Below, piece after piece: positions 36,728 through 45,760 of a stretch of DNA of 58,803 nucleotides. The notes beneath the pieces were generated by a model, which did not search any database, was not told the DNA's origin, and saw nothing but the letters and a program-made list of their open reading frames with translations. Position numbers and translations under genes: made by a program. The first letter of the stretch is position 1. The number at the start of each line of letters is the position of its first letter. The stretch is from Levyella massiliensis (GTDB lineage: Bacteria > Bacillota > Clostridia > Tissierellales > Peptoniphilaceae): assembly GCF_000308275.2 (NCBI RefSeq), contig NZ_HG529491.1:61918-120720 (forward strand), in the 5' to 3' direction.

Positions 36728-37816
36728 TTAATCATCATCTTCCGAGCCGAAGCTGATGCCCACAGCACGAGCTTCCTGAATCAGAGGATGATCTGCCGGC
36801 ACGGTCTTCAGGCGACCAGCCGTTTCCTCCAAAGGAATGGTTGTGGTTGCTCCATTTTTGAACACCACCAACACGCCAAACTTCCCATCTTTTACGGCCT
36901 TTGCGCCAGCGGCGCCGCAACGTGTCGCAATGAGACGGTCATACGGCGTCGGCGATCCGCCGCGTTGCATATGCCCCGGCACGGTGACGCGCACCTCGGC
37001 TTGGATGGATTTTTCAATTTCTTGTGCCAGATGATAAGCCGCGGAGTTGGTGTCACGTTCCGACAAGGCCTTTTTATAATCTTTCTTACTCATGGCCGCT
37101 TCTTCTACCGACTTGGCGCCTTCTGCCACAGCAATAATGGTAAATTTATGATCCTGACTGCGGCGACGGGCAATTCCACGGCAAATGGCATCGACAGAAT
37201 AGGGAATCTCCGGTAATAAAATTATATCCGCTCCGCCGGCAATACCGGCGTAAAGGGTGAGCCAGCCCACTTTGTGTCCCATGATTTCTACAATAAAAAC
37301 GCGGCTGTGTGATGCTGCCGTGGTATGTACGCAATCAATGGCGTAAGTAGCCACGTCCAGCGCGGAATGGAAACCGAAGGTGAGGTCCGTGCCATAGAGA
37401 TCGTTATCGATGGTCTTGGGCAGAGCCACTACATTCAAGCCATTTTCCGCCAGCAACTGTGCGGATTTAATCGAACCGTTGCCGCCCAACACAACGAGGG
37501 CATCCAGTTTCAAACGGTTGTAGGTGCCTTTCATCAGTTCGACTTTATCCATTCCGTTTTCATCCGGCTCGGACATATACTTAAAGCTTTGACGGCTTGT
37601 CCCCAAAATGGTGCCACCGCGCGTCAATAAACCGGAAAACTGATCCGGTGTCATTTCAATATATTCGTTATACATTAAGCCCCAATAGCCATTCACGAAG
37701 CCGTAAATGCACGTATCCGGCTCTTGGCGATACATTGCCTTGGCAAATCCTCGCATCGTGGCATTGAGACTTTGACAATCTCCGCCGCTGGTTAAAATAC
37801 CGATTCTTTTTCTCAT
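36728..37816 (-). CDS. 6-phosphofructokinase, group III / PPi-PFK-like
   Basis: Phosphorylates fructose-6-phosphate. Substrate and catalytic motifs are intact: PKTIDND (catalytic Asp), the MGH-K-GW segment, AEGAK and GHMQRGGSPTPYDR. The Lys of PKTIDND places it in the PPi/mixed clade, while Gly in GGNGS (not GGDDS) points to ATP as donor. Two sites deviate: the loop usually GGDAPG/GGDCPG reads GGDCQSLNA, and the Mg-binding Asp of GGDG is Asn. Donor specificity is therefore open. First gene of the pfk-SH3-nadE-tmk-darA-holB-ricT run; GGAGGG precedes the ATG. Confidence 0.88.
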   Translation of the reverse strand: MRKRIGILTSGGDCQSLNATMRGFAKAMYRQEPDTCIYGFVNGYWGLMYNEYIEMTPDQFSGLLTRGGTILGTSRQSFKYMSEPDENGMDKVELMKGTYNRLKLDALVVLGGNGSIKSAQLLAENGLNVVALPKTIDNDLYGTDLTFGFHSALDVATYAIDCVHTTAASHSRVFIVEIMGHKVGWLTLYAGIAGGADIILLPEIPYSVDAICRGIARRRSQDHKFTIIAVAEGAKSVEEAAMSKKDYKKALSERDTNSAAYHLAQEIEKSIQAEVRVTVPGHMQRGGSPTPYDRLIATRCGAAGAKAVKDGKFGVLVVFKNGATTTIPLEETAGRLKTVPADHPLIQEARAVGISFGSEDDD

Positions 37817-37876
37817 TGTTCCCTCCGTCTGTCAGTCCTGATTCGTTGCTATTTTATCATAGCCCCTATTGAAATT

Positions 37877-37908
37877 CGACCGTAACCGCGTAGCGGTCGT
37901 GTTATACT
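37877..37908 (+). promoter_or_regulatory. glgB promoter with adjacent dyad
   Basis: An extended -10 TG-T-TATACT (TATACT 37903-37908) is preceded by a dyad CGACCG-N11-CGGTCG (37877-37899) occupying the -35 region. The dyad looks like an operator or activator site. It lies between divergent pfk and glgB, so it could affect both. Confidence 0.6.
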
Positions 37909-37947
37909 GAAGGCAGATATCTGTCGGATGGTGCGGAAGGAGACGTT

Positions 37948-40140
37948 ATGGCAAACGATTTGAGTCACAAGCGCTTTGAAGAGCGACGAGAAGCCGCCAT
38001 TGAAGCGATTCTAGACATTGATCCTTGGCTGAGCAACTATCGAAACGACCTGAAGCTTCGTATGGATAATCTGGAAACGAAGCGTCGTTTACTGTTAGGT
38101 AAAGAGGGAACGTTGTCCGATTTTGCCAACGGACATCACTACTATGGTTTCCATCGGACGGAAACCGGCTGGGTGTACCGCGAATGGGCGCCCTCCGCAC
38201 ATCTGCTTTTTTTAGTGGGCGATTTCAACAATTGGCAACGCTACACCCACCCCCTCCATCGCAATGAACACGGCGATTGGGAAATTTATCTCGAAGGACA
38301 TGATGCTTTAAAACATGGCCAACGCATCAAAGTCATGGTGCAATACGATTACGGCGATCATTTCAAAATCCCTCTGTACTGCCATCGTGTGGTCCAAGAG
38401 GTCCATGCAGATGGTTCCATCGATTGGATGGGTGTCATTTGGGATCCGGAAACGCCGTATGAATGGCATGACGCCGATTTTCGCCCGGTCAAGGCCGCCC
38501 CGCTGATCTACGAGGCTCATGTGGGCATCGCACAAGAAGAGGGCGTGATCAGTTCGTTCCGTCAATTCGTGGAATATACCCTGCCGAAAATCAAGGAAGC
38601 CGGTTATAATGCGGTGCAGCTGATGGCCATCATGCAACACCCCTATTACGCCAGCTTCGGCTACCATGTCTCCAATTTCTTTGCGGTCTCCAGCTGGTTT
38701 GGTACACCCGATGACTTCAAATACCTTGTGGACTCCGCGCATCAGATGGGCCTTTCGGTCTATATGGATCTGGTGCATTCACACGCCGTAAAGAACACCG
38801 AAGAAGGCATCAATCAATTTGACGGAACGCAGGAGCAATTTTTCCTCCCCGGCGATGCCGGCTATCACACGGCTTGGGATTCTATGTGCTTTGATTACGG
38901 TAAACCTGCCGTCATGCATTTCCTGCTCTCCAATCTGAAGTATTGGCTGGAGGAATTCCATCTGGACGGTTTCCGCTTTGACGGCATCACTTCCATGCTT
39001 TTCAACGACCATGGCCTTGGCACCAATTTTGACAGCTATGCAAAGTATTTCTCCATGAATACCAATATCGACGCGGTCTCCTATCTGACGCTGGCCACCT
39101 CTCTCGTTCACGAATTAAAACCCGAGGCGGTACTCATTGCCGAGGATATGAGCGGCATGCCCGGTCTCTGCCTGCCGCCGGAGGAATGTGGCATCGGCTT
39201 TGATTATCGTTTGGCGTTGGGCATTCCGGATCTTTGGATCAAGCTCATGCAAACCGACGATCACGATTGGTCCATGCATAAAATTTATTTCGAACTGACC
39301 ACGCGCCGTCCGAAAGAGAAAAAAATTGCTTATGCCGAAGGGCACGACCAGGCGCTGGTCGGTGATAAGACCCTCTTTTTCTGGTTGGCGGACGAGCAGG
39401 CCTACTGGCATATGCGCAAATCCGATGACAATTACATCATCGATCGCGCCATCGCGCTGCATAAGATGATCCGTTTCATCACCCTTACTACAGGCCAGGA
39501 CGGCTATCTCAACTTCATGGGCAATGAATTCGGCCATCCGGAATGGATTGATTTCCCGCGCCAAGAAAATGACTGGAGTTTCCACTACGCCCGTCGCCAA
39601 TGGCATCTGATGCTCGACGAAGACTTGAAATACAGCTATCTCGCACGCTTTGACCGCGACATGCTGGATATTGCCAAACAGGAGAAGCTGGCAGGCGCGC
39701 AAGGGATGCAGTACATTCGCATCTATGAGGATCGCAAGATCATCGTCTATCGCAAAAATAATCTGCTCTTCGTCTACAACTTCCATCCGGAAAACTCGTA
39801 CGAGAGCCTGCGCTTCCCGACCAATGAAAAAGGCGCTTACCGTGTCATTTTCAACAGCGATCGCCCGGAATATGGTGGTTTCGATCGGATTGTCGAAGAC
39901 ATCGTCTACCGCACCGAGCCGATGGACGATATCGACTGGGATGAAGGGCTGACGCTCTACGTGCCGAGTCGTACCTGTCTTGTTCTGAAGAAACTCTCTG
40001 ACAAGGAAACGCGCGCCCTCGACCTTAACGTCGAAGATACCGACGTTCCCACTGCCGAAGAAGAGCAGGCCGCCGTGGACCAAATGGTGCGTGCGGAACA
40101 AATGGCCCGGGAAGCCCTGAAAGAAAAGAAAAAGGGCTGA
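37948..40140 (+). CDS. glgB: 1,4-alpha-glucan branching enzyme, eukaryote-like (GH13)
   Basis: Introduces alpha-1,6 branches into glycogen. A CBM48-type N-terminal domain (about 60-150, YREWAPSAHLLFLVGDFNNW) precedes the GH13 barrel. Region motifs are YEAHVGIAQEE, DLVHSHAVKN, DGFRFDGITSM (nucleophile Asp), AEDMSGMP (acid/base Glu) and EGHDQALVGDKT. The motif spellings resemble the eukaryotic/GBE1-type branch more than E. coli GlgB. The C-terminal 40 residues form a charged Glu/Lys tail. AAGGAG precedes the ATG. No other glg genes are adjacent, and it ends at a strong terminator. Confidence 0.93.
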   Translation: MANDLSHKRFEERREAAIEAILDIDPWLSNYRNDLKLRMDNLETKRRLLLGKEGTLSDFANGHHYYGFHRTETGWVYREWAPSAHLLFLVGDFNNWQRYTHPLHRNEHGDWEIYLEGHDALKHGQRIKVMVQYDYGDHFKIPLYCHRVVQEVHADGSIDWMGVIWDPETPYEWHDADFRPVKAAPLIYEAHVGIAQEEGVISSFRQFVEYTLPKIKEAGYNAVQLMAIMQHPYYASFGYHVSNFFAVSSWFGTPDDFKYLVDSAHQMGLSVYMDLVHSHAVKNTEEGINQFDGTQEQFFLPGDAGYHTAWDSMCFDYGKPAVMHFLLSNLKYWLEEFHLDGFRFDGITSMLFNDHGLGTNFDSYAKYFSMNTNIDAVSYLTLATSLVHELKPEAVLIAEDMSGMPGLCLPPEECGIGFDYRLALGIPDLWIKLMQTDDHDWSMHKIYFELTTRRPKEKKIAYAEGHDQALVGDKTLFFWLADEQAYWHMRKSDDNYIIDRAIALHKMIRFITLTTGQDGYLNFMGNEFGHPEWIDFPRQENDWSFHYARRQWHLMLDEDLKYSYLARFDRDMLDIAKQEKLAGAQGMQYIRIYEDRKIIVYRKNNLLFVYNFHPENSYESLRFPTNEKGAYRVIFNSDRPEYGGFDRIVEDIVYRTEPMDDIDWDEGLTLYVPSRTCLVLKKLSDKETRALDLNVEDTDVPTAEEEQAAVDQMVRAEQMAREALKEKKKG

Positions 40141-40163
40141 GTTAACGCCCCCTTCCTTAAAGA

Positions 40164-40212
40164 AAAATAGCGAAGTTTCAACACGCTTGCGTCGAAACTT
40201 CGCTATTTTTGT
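40164..40212 (+). terminator. Terminator after glgB
   Basis: AATAGCGAAGTTTC pairs with GAAACTTCGCTATT around a 14-nt loop and is followed by a T run. Confidence 0.88.
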
Positions 40213-40281
40213 TTTCGTTTAGCAGGGATGGCCTTTTCGTTCAGCCCTGACGGACGGCATCTAGTCTTTTGCGACTATCCA

Positions 40282-41673
40282 TTACAGCAATACCAAACTC
40301 ATCAGCCAGACGCCTAAGATACCGCAGAGACCTTCTATCAGGGTAACGGTGGTCTGTGTCTTATAACCGTCTTGCGGGGTCAGTGCACCAAAGTTGGTCA
40401 CCACCCAGAAGTAAGAGTCGTTGGCGTGTGAAACGGTCATAGCACCTGCACCGATTGCCATAACGACCAGGGCGGAACCGACGGAGCCGGAGAAGCCAAG
40501 GACCGACAGGAGCGGTGCGACAATGCCTGCAGAGGTGGTAATAGCAACGGTGGACGAGCCCTGGGCCGTCTTAAGAATTGCCGCCAGCAGGAACGGGAAG
40601 AAAATACCGATTTTCTCAAATACCGTGGCATTGTCTGCAATGAAGGTCACGAGATTGGTGTTCGCAATGACGGTGCCTAAGACACCACCGGCGGCCGTTA
40701 CAAACAGAATTGGACCGGAGGTTTTTAAGCAATCATCGATAATGCTGTAGAGTTCGCTGCCTTTTTTACGCTGTACCAGAAGTCCAATACCGAAAAGCAT
40801 ACCAACGGCAAGGGCAATAATCGGGGTACCCAGGAAGCGGAAGATCATGTTCGGAGCACCGGTCCATTTTAAGATAGCAGCAATGTTCGACATTGCCATC
40901 AGGAGTACCGGTACAATAATGGGCGCTAAAGAGGCGAAGCCGCCGGGCATTGTGCCATAGGAAGCAACAATTTCTTCGTAGGTTTTAACAATTTCATCCG
41001 AATTGACGTCATCTTCGGCGGTCACTTTTTTACCGATATAGTTTGCGTAAAAATAGGCGCCTATGAGAGCGGGAATGGAGGCTAAAACACCAAGCCCCAT
41101 CACTAAAAGCAATTCATTGCCTACGCCAAGTGTGTTCGCAGCGGCAATCGGACCGGGTGTCGGCGGAATAAAAACGTGTGATGCATAAAGGCCAGAGGAC
41201 AAGCCGACCGTCATGGCCACCGAAGAGGCACCGGTGAGCTTGACCATCGCTTTTCGAATCGGGTTCAAAATGACAAAGCCGGAATCACAAAAGACCGGAA
41301 TGGATACAACCCAGCCCATGAGCTGAATTGCTAATACCGGATGTTTGGGGCCGACTACTTTGACCACCATATCGGCCAATTTAATGGCTGCACCAGTACG
41401 CTCCAGTAAAGAGCCTACGATGGTACCAAAAATGATAACAATACCGATGCTGGTAAACGTTCCGGCAAAGCCTGCACCTATGACGGTTGCTATGCCTTTC
41501 TTAACAACCTCGCCATCCGCCTTGACATCATTAAGAGGGATCCCTCCGATAATACCTAAGACAAATGAAACCGCCAAAATAGCCAGGAAAGGATGAATTT
41601 TAAGTTTGCTGATCATGAAGATCATGACGGCGATCGCAATGACAAAAGCGATTAATAAAGATACTCCTGACAT
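40282..41673 (-). CDS. GntP-family permease, probably for glycerate
   Basis: Gluconate/glycerate-type permease with about 12-14 hydrophobic helices and no signal peptide. Family segments include SIPVFCDSGFVILNP, FIPPTPGPIAAA, KTAQGSSTVAITT and SHANDSYFWVV. At 463 residues it is complete. It follows the glycerate kinase gene by 13 bases and must share its promoter, so glycerate is the most likely substrate. Gluconate or another short hydroxy acid remains possible. Confidence 0.9.
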   Translation of the reverse strand: MSGVSLLIAFVIAIAVMIFMISKLKIHPFLAILAVSFVLGIIGGIPLNDVKADGEVVKKGIATVIGAGFAGTFTSIGIVIIFGTIVGSLLERTGAAIKLADMVVKVVGPKHPVLAIQLMGWVVSIPVFCDSGFVILNPIRKAMVKLTGASSVAMTVGLSSGLYASHVFIPPTPGPIAAANTLGVGNELLLVMGLGVLASIPALIGAYFYANYIGKKVTAEDDVNSDEIVKTYEEIVASYGTMPGGFASLAPIIVPVLLMAMSNIAAILKWTGAPNMIFRFLGTPIIALAVGMLFGIGLLVQRKKGSELYSIIDDCLKTSGPILFVTAAGGVLGTVIANTNLVTFIADNATVFEKIGIFFPFLLAAILKTAQGSSTVAITTSAGIVAPLLSVLGFSGSVGSALVVMAIGAGAMTVSHANDSYFWVVTNFGALTPQDGYKTQTTVTLIEGLCGILGVWLMSLVLL

Positions 41674-41686
41674 AATTGTCTCCTTC

Positions 41687-42913
41687 TTATTCCATTAAAA
41701 TGACCGAAACGTCATTGACGTTCGTCCCTGTAGGACCGGTTTTCAACAAACCGCCCACTTTTTCCAACGCATGGTAGGCATCGTTATTTTGTAGGACGTC
41801 ATAAATCTTAATTCCCTGTTCCTGCAAACGCGCTTTTGTGCTGCCGTCCACAAAGCCGCCAGCGGCATCAGTAGGACCGTCGGTACCATCGCTGCCAAAG
41901 CTGAACAAAGCAACACCGGGAAGACCTGCTATTTTTTCCGCCGCCGCCAAGGCCAGTTCTTGATTTCGACCGCCGAGGCCCTTCCCCTTGAGCTGCACCA
42001 CGGTTTCCCCGCCGGCGATAATGGCCTGACGCTGCCCTTGTTTGTGACGTGTTATAGCAATGGAGCCCAAAAAAGAACCGGCTTCTGCCGCCTGGCAATC
42101 CATCACGTCCGTAAGAATCTCAGCCGAATAGCCCAAATCCTCACATGCCTTTGCCGCAGCGCGACAAAGTTCACTGACGCTACCTGTGATCACCGTCTCC
42201 ACATTGCTCAGATGCTTCGGCGTTTCATGACCCAAAGCCTCCAACGCTTCTGCGGAAAAAGACCATCCGTATTTTTCCACCAGCGCCAGCGCTTCAGCAC
42301 TTGTGGAAGAATCGGGAACGGTTGGCCCGGAGGCAATCATGTCCAACGGATCGCCAATGATATCGCTGAGAACAATACTAAACACATTGGCCGGGGCACA
42401 GAGCGCTGCGAATCGGCCGCCTTTCACGAGCGACAGGTGTTTACGCACGGTATTCATCTCCCGTATATCCGCCCCCGAAGCCAGCATTTGACGCGTGATG
42501 TTCTGCAGTTCTTCCCCAGTCACCATCGGTTGTTCGAAGAGAGCTGATCCGCCGCCGGAAAGAAGCAAAAGCAACGTGTCCCCTTCCTCCAGATCCTGCA
42601 CCAATGCCATAGCCTCGCGAGTAGCGCGAAACGAATTTTCGTCGGGTACCGGATGGCCGGCTTCACGATAGCTGATACGCGGCAGGGGCTTTCCCGCATG
42701 CCCGTACTTAGTGATGACCAATCCGCGCTCCAGACGATCGCCCAACTGTTCCACAGCTTCTTCCGCCATACAGGAAGCTGCTTTTCCGACAGCCAGTAAG
42801 CGCAACCTTCCTTTCCCGAAAGATTTTGTTTGCAGGGCACGCGCCACCGCCTTATCCGGCAGCACGGCGTGAATCGTTTGCTGCATAATTTTCAGTGCGT
42901 TATCCCATAACAT
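41687..42913 (-). CDS. Glycerate 2-kinase (GckA/TtuD, MOFRL type)
   Basis: Phosphorylates D-glycerate, most likely to 2-phosphoglycerate, feeding lower glycolysis. The N-terminal DUF4147 domain has LLAVGKAASCMAEEA, LLLLSGGGSALFEQP and the EMNTVRKHLSLVKGGRFA segment. The C-terminal MOFRL domain has GGETVVQLKGKGLGGRNQE, then SFGSDGTDGPTDAAGGFVD and GPTGTNVNDV. ATG 42913 follows AAAGGGGG. It is first in the kinase-permease operon, behind a palindrome covering the predicted start site. Confidence 0.93.
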   Translation of the reverse strand: MLWDNALKIMQQTIHAVLPDKAVARALQTKSFGKGRLRLLAVGKAASCMAEEAVEQLGDRLERGLVITKYGHAGKPLPRISYREAGHPVPDENSFRATREAMALVQDLEEGDTLLLLLSGGGSALFEQPMVTGEELQNITRQMLASGADIREMNTVRKHLSLVKGGRFAALCAPANVFSIVLSDIIGDPLDMIASGPTVPDSSTSAEALALVEKYGWSFSAEALEALGHETPKHLSNVETVITGSVSELCRAAAKACEDLGYSAEILTDVMDCQAAEAGSFLGSIAITRHKQGQRQAIIAGGETVVQLKGKGLGGRNQELALAAAEKIAGLPGVALFSFGSDGTDGPTDAAGGFVDGSTKARLQEQGIKIYDVLQNNDAYHALEKVGGLLKTGPTGTNVNDVSVILME

Positions 42914-42926
42914 AAAGCCCCCTTTG

Positions 42927-42956
42927 AAAACGATATCTACCGTTTTTATTATACCA
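42927..42956 (-). promoter_or_regulatory. Promoter and operator-like palindrome of the glycerate operon
   Basis: On the minus strand an extended -10 TG-G-TATAAT (TATAAT at 42948-42953) is followed by AAAACG-N8-CGTTTT (42927-42946), which would cover the transcription start. A repressor site for a glycerate- or sugar-acid-responsive regulator is inferred; no regulator gene is adjacent. Confidence 0.65.
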
Positions 42957-43004
42957 AAATCCGCCAAAAAGCTCCCCTAGATAATGCGTAAATGTTAGAA
43001 TAGA

Positions 43005-43032
43005 TTTGGAAATTTCTATAAAACGTTATAAT
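43005..43032 (+). promoter_or_regulatory. Promoter of the DUF3825 gene
   Basis: TTTGGA (43005-43010), 16 bases, TATAAT (43027-43032). The region is AT-rich. Confidence 0.6.
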
Positions 43033-43075
43033 ATTTATAAAAATTAAACATGATGAAAAGAAAGGACGAATTGGC

Positions 43076-44359
43076 TTGGATTACTCATATTTCAACGATG
43101 CACCGGATTATGGTGCGGCGGATTCCCTGGCACAACTCCTGAAAAAAGCGCAACCGGAGGCAGGACGCTGGATTCTACCGGAACGCTTAATGCCATTTCT
43201 GCCGGAGGAGGGCGAACTACAGGGAAAGTCGCCGACAGAATTATTCGAATTGTTTGAAAACTATCCCGACTTCTTTGAGTGTAAAGAGCGCGACGAAGAT
43301 GGCCTGACGCTGCGTTTCGTCCGGTTAAAAAGTTATGTGGCTCATGAAGTACAGGCCACCGATGATAAGCGTTATCCCATGCCCAAAATGCGCCTGACGG
43401 ATTGGGCTTTTATCCACTATAAAAAATTTGAAGAACTGGCAAACCTGGCCTTGCCTGAAAAATGGTATTACGGCAATACGGCTCCGAAAGGCGATCCGGT
43501 ACCGCTGTTAAAAAATTATTTGAATTACACTTTCCAGCGATTGGTATGGGAAAATAAAGTATTGATCTCTCCGCCGTCTACATCGCCACAAGATACCTAC
43601 GCTGCCTTTAATACAGGTCTGGTGGATCGTAAATATGACGATATCTATGCGTTGTTCAAACAAAATACGCGCTACGAATCCCAATATTGGTATCTTTTAG
43701 GTTTTGTGATTGCCGGTGAAGACATCGGTAAAACGCTGGTACGCGTCTTCAATCCTCTGCCGATGCGTGCCGATTATTTCGAAAATAAAGTCGAAAATAT
43801 GCTCTACGACAGTGCCACCGGAGATCTCTCCTGTGACTACACGCACATCATTGTGGAACGCACGCGTCGCTTACCCTTGGCCTTCTTGGAGGATAATCTG
43901 TCGCGCGACATGATGGAAATAGACGGTATGACACTGCAGGAAGCCTATAAAGCACCTCCGTTTAAGCAGAAGGCGTTCTTTGAGAAACTCGGGCATCGCA
44001 TCGAATCCAACCAACGCGTATTCAATCGCTTAAAAAATCGCTTCGAAGACGCGGTGAATCTGGCCTTGAAGCGCGTGCAATGGAATTATAAAACCGCCAT
44101 TCCCATGTATAACCCGCGGACGAATAGAGGCTCTTTGTTATTGCCCCTCGCACTCGTGGATGAAAAACTCGTGGATCTGGCGCTCGTGGTGGTACGCCAT
44201 CTTTCAGGCTCGTACCAGGGTGAAACCATTCTGCCTCTCTATCTTGCCTACAGCAATTCCCGCTTAGTGTCCCGCCCCGACAGCGACTGGCTCAATACCG
44301 ACAGCATCGCTACGCTCTCTTATGACGACAGTGACAGCGATGACGAAGAAGAGTATTGA
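43076..44359 (+). CDS. DUF3825-domain protein with N-terminal winged-helix-like region
   Basis: 427-residue soluble protein of unsettled role. The middle and C-terminal parts match my memory of DUF3825: AFNTGLVDRKYDDIYALF, a WYLLGFVIAGE strand, and the late PMYNPRTNRGSLLLPLALV segment. DUF3825 is sometimes found with RNA-binding domains. The N-terminus (about 35-90, RLMPFLPEEG through LRFVRLK) looks like a small helical/winged domain of LOTUS type, but this is weak. The start is TTG 43076, with AAAGGA nine bases upstream. The acidic end (SDDEEEY) overlaps the MATE gene by 40 bases on the other strand. An RNA-related function is inference. Confidence 0.7.
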   Translation: MDYSYFNDAPDYGAADSLAQLLKKAQPEAGRWILPERLMPFLPEEGELQGKSPTELFELFENYPDFFECKERDEDGLTLRFVRLKSYVAHEVQATDDKRYPMPKMRLTDWAFIHYKKFEELANLALPEKWYYGNTAPKGDPVPLLKNYLNYTFQRLVWENKVLISPPSTSPQDTYAAFNTGLVDRKYDDIYALFKQNTRYESQYWYLLGFVIAGEDIGKTLVRVFNPLPMRADYFENKVENMLYDSATGDLSCDYTHIIVERTRRLPLAFLEDNLSRDMMEIDGMTLQEAYKAPPFKQKAFFEKLGHRIESNQRVFNRLKNRFEDAVNLALKRVQWNYKTAIPMYNPRTNRGSLLLPLALVDEKLVDLALVVVRHLSGSYQGETILPLYLAYSNSRLVSRPDSDWLNTDSIATLSYDDSDSDDEEEY

Positions 44360-45747
44360 CGGTGCAAGCGGAATAACAAATAACCGATGACAAGGCCTTT
44401 TGCCAGGCTGGTCATACTCATGACAAACCAAATCCCATATGCGCCCCAACGCTGCATGAACAAAAAGCCCAACGGGATGCGCAGGAGATTGAAAACGACT
44501 GAGTTGACCGCCGGTGGAAGGCTTTTTCCAAATGCATTAAAGCAAGCCGTGGATGACGTTTCAAAGGCAATAAACGGCTCGGACCAGGCAAAGATGAAGA
44601 GATACGCGCCGCCCATGGCGATGGCCTCTTCCTGGCCCGGCACAAATAAGGAAAAGAGCGGACGGCCGAAGCCGATGAAAAGGAGCATGATGACGGTTCC
44701 GATCGCCGTCATAAATAGAATGCCCGTGCGCATAATATCGCTAACGCGCTTTTTTTGTGCCTCTCCGCCCTTCTCTATCGCACCGATGTTTTGCGCCGCC
44801 ATAGACGTTAAGGCTGCCCCGAAGCCGTCGGCCGTCATCCAGTTCAGGCTTTCCATTTGGGAGCCCAGCGTGGTAACCGCCACAGCGGCCGCACCAATGC
44901 CGGCCAACATACGACTTAACAATAAATTGATGATACAAAACGTGCCGATCAAAAGCGTCACCGGCACCCCGATATGCACCACACGCTGCGCCACATCCTT
45001 TTTCATGGGCGCAAGCCAGCGCATGCGATCCAAGAGAGACGTCGGATTCTGGGCGAAGGTGTTTTTCTGCCCTAAGCGATGCGCCGCACGACGGAACAGG
45101 AAAAACACCGCCACTTGAGAAAGCGTTGTGGCCCATGCCGCGCCATCCACTCCCCACGCAGGAAACGGCCCAACGCCGGCAATGAGTAACGGATCCAGCA
45201 CGACGTTTAACAACAGGCCCAAAAAATTAATGCGAAAGGCACTGACTGAATCGCCAAAGCTCTGAAACGCCTGTGAATAGGAAAAGTGCATCATTTTAAA
45301 GGCCATACCGATAAACACAATGCGTCCGTAACGCATCGCAATGGACGAAATGGTCGGTCCCAAGGCATAAAAGCGCACAAAAAGCGGCAAAAAAAGCTGG
45401 GCAATAAACGAAAACGCCGCTGCCGCGCAAAGTGCTACCTGAAAGCCCGTGGATAAAATATGCGCTAATTCCTCTTCTTTTTTACCGGCACCGTATCCTT
45501 GCGCCGTCACGACGCCCAAGCCGGTACGAACGCCCGTAGCAATGGCATCACCCATCCAGGTGACAAAGCTAATCATGCCAATGCCGGCTACGGCGTCCTC
45601 GGTAGCCACCTGCCCGACCCAAAACAGATCGGTCAGCGTATAGAGCGTCGTAAACAGCGATGTCATCACAAAAGGAGCCGCAAACCGCAAGAGCAGCGGC
45701 AAAATCGGCCCCTTCAATAAATTTAGTGGTTTTCTCTTCGTTTGCAT
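44320..45747 (-). CDS. MATE family efflux transporter
   Basis: Multidrug and toxic compound extrusion transporter with 12 predicted helices in two six-helix halves. The opening PLLLRFAAPFVMTSLFTTLYTLTDLFWVGQV and the repeat of this pattern in the second half (VGIPVTLLIGTFCIINLLLSRM region) are typical. Cation-driven export of cationic drugs or metabolites is expected. The C-terminus ends in an unusual run of ten residues made only of Ser and Leu, antisense to the acidic tail of the convergent DUF3825 gene. It lies 13 bases behind the Asp23 gene, with a weak ribosome binding site. Confidence 0.92.
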   Translation of the reverse strand: MQTKRKPLNLLKGPILPLLLRFAAPFVMTSLFTTLYTLTDLFWVGQVATEDAVAGIGMISFVTWMGDAIATGVRTGLGVVTAQGYGAGKKEEELAHILSTGFQVALCAAAAFSFIAQLFLPLFVRFYALGPTISSIAMRYGRIVFIGMAFKMMHFSYSQAFQSFGDSVSAFRINFLGLLLNVVLDPLLIAGVGPFPAWGVDGAAWATTLSQVAVFFLFRRAAHRLGQKNTFAQNPTSLLDRMRWLAPMKKDVAQRVVHIGVPVTLLIGTFCIINLLLSRMLAGIGAAAVAVTTLGSQMESLNWMTADGFGAALTSMAAQNIGAIEKGGEAQKKRVSDIMRTGILFMTAIGTVIMLLFIGFGRPLFSLFVPGQEEAIAMGGAYLFIFAWSEPFIAFETSSTACFNAFGKSLPPAVNSVVFNLLRIPLGFLFMQRWGAYGIWFVMSMTSLAKGLVIGYLLFRLHRQYSSSSSLSLSS

Positions 45748-45760
45748 CGTTTGTTACTCG

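Noticed and set aside
39115-40101. A 328-codon open frame antisense to glgB
   Set aside because: Shadow of the branching enzyme; no ribosome binding site or motif.
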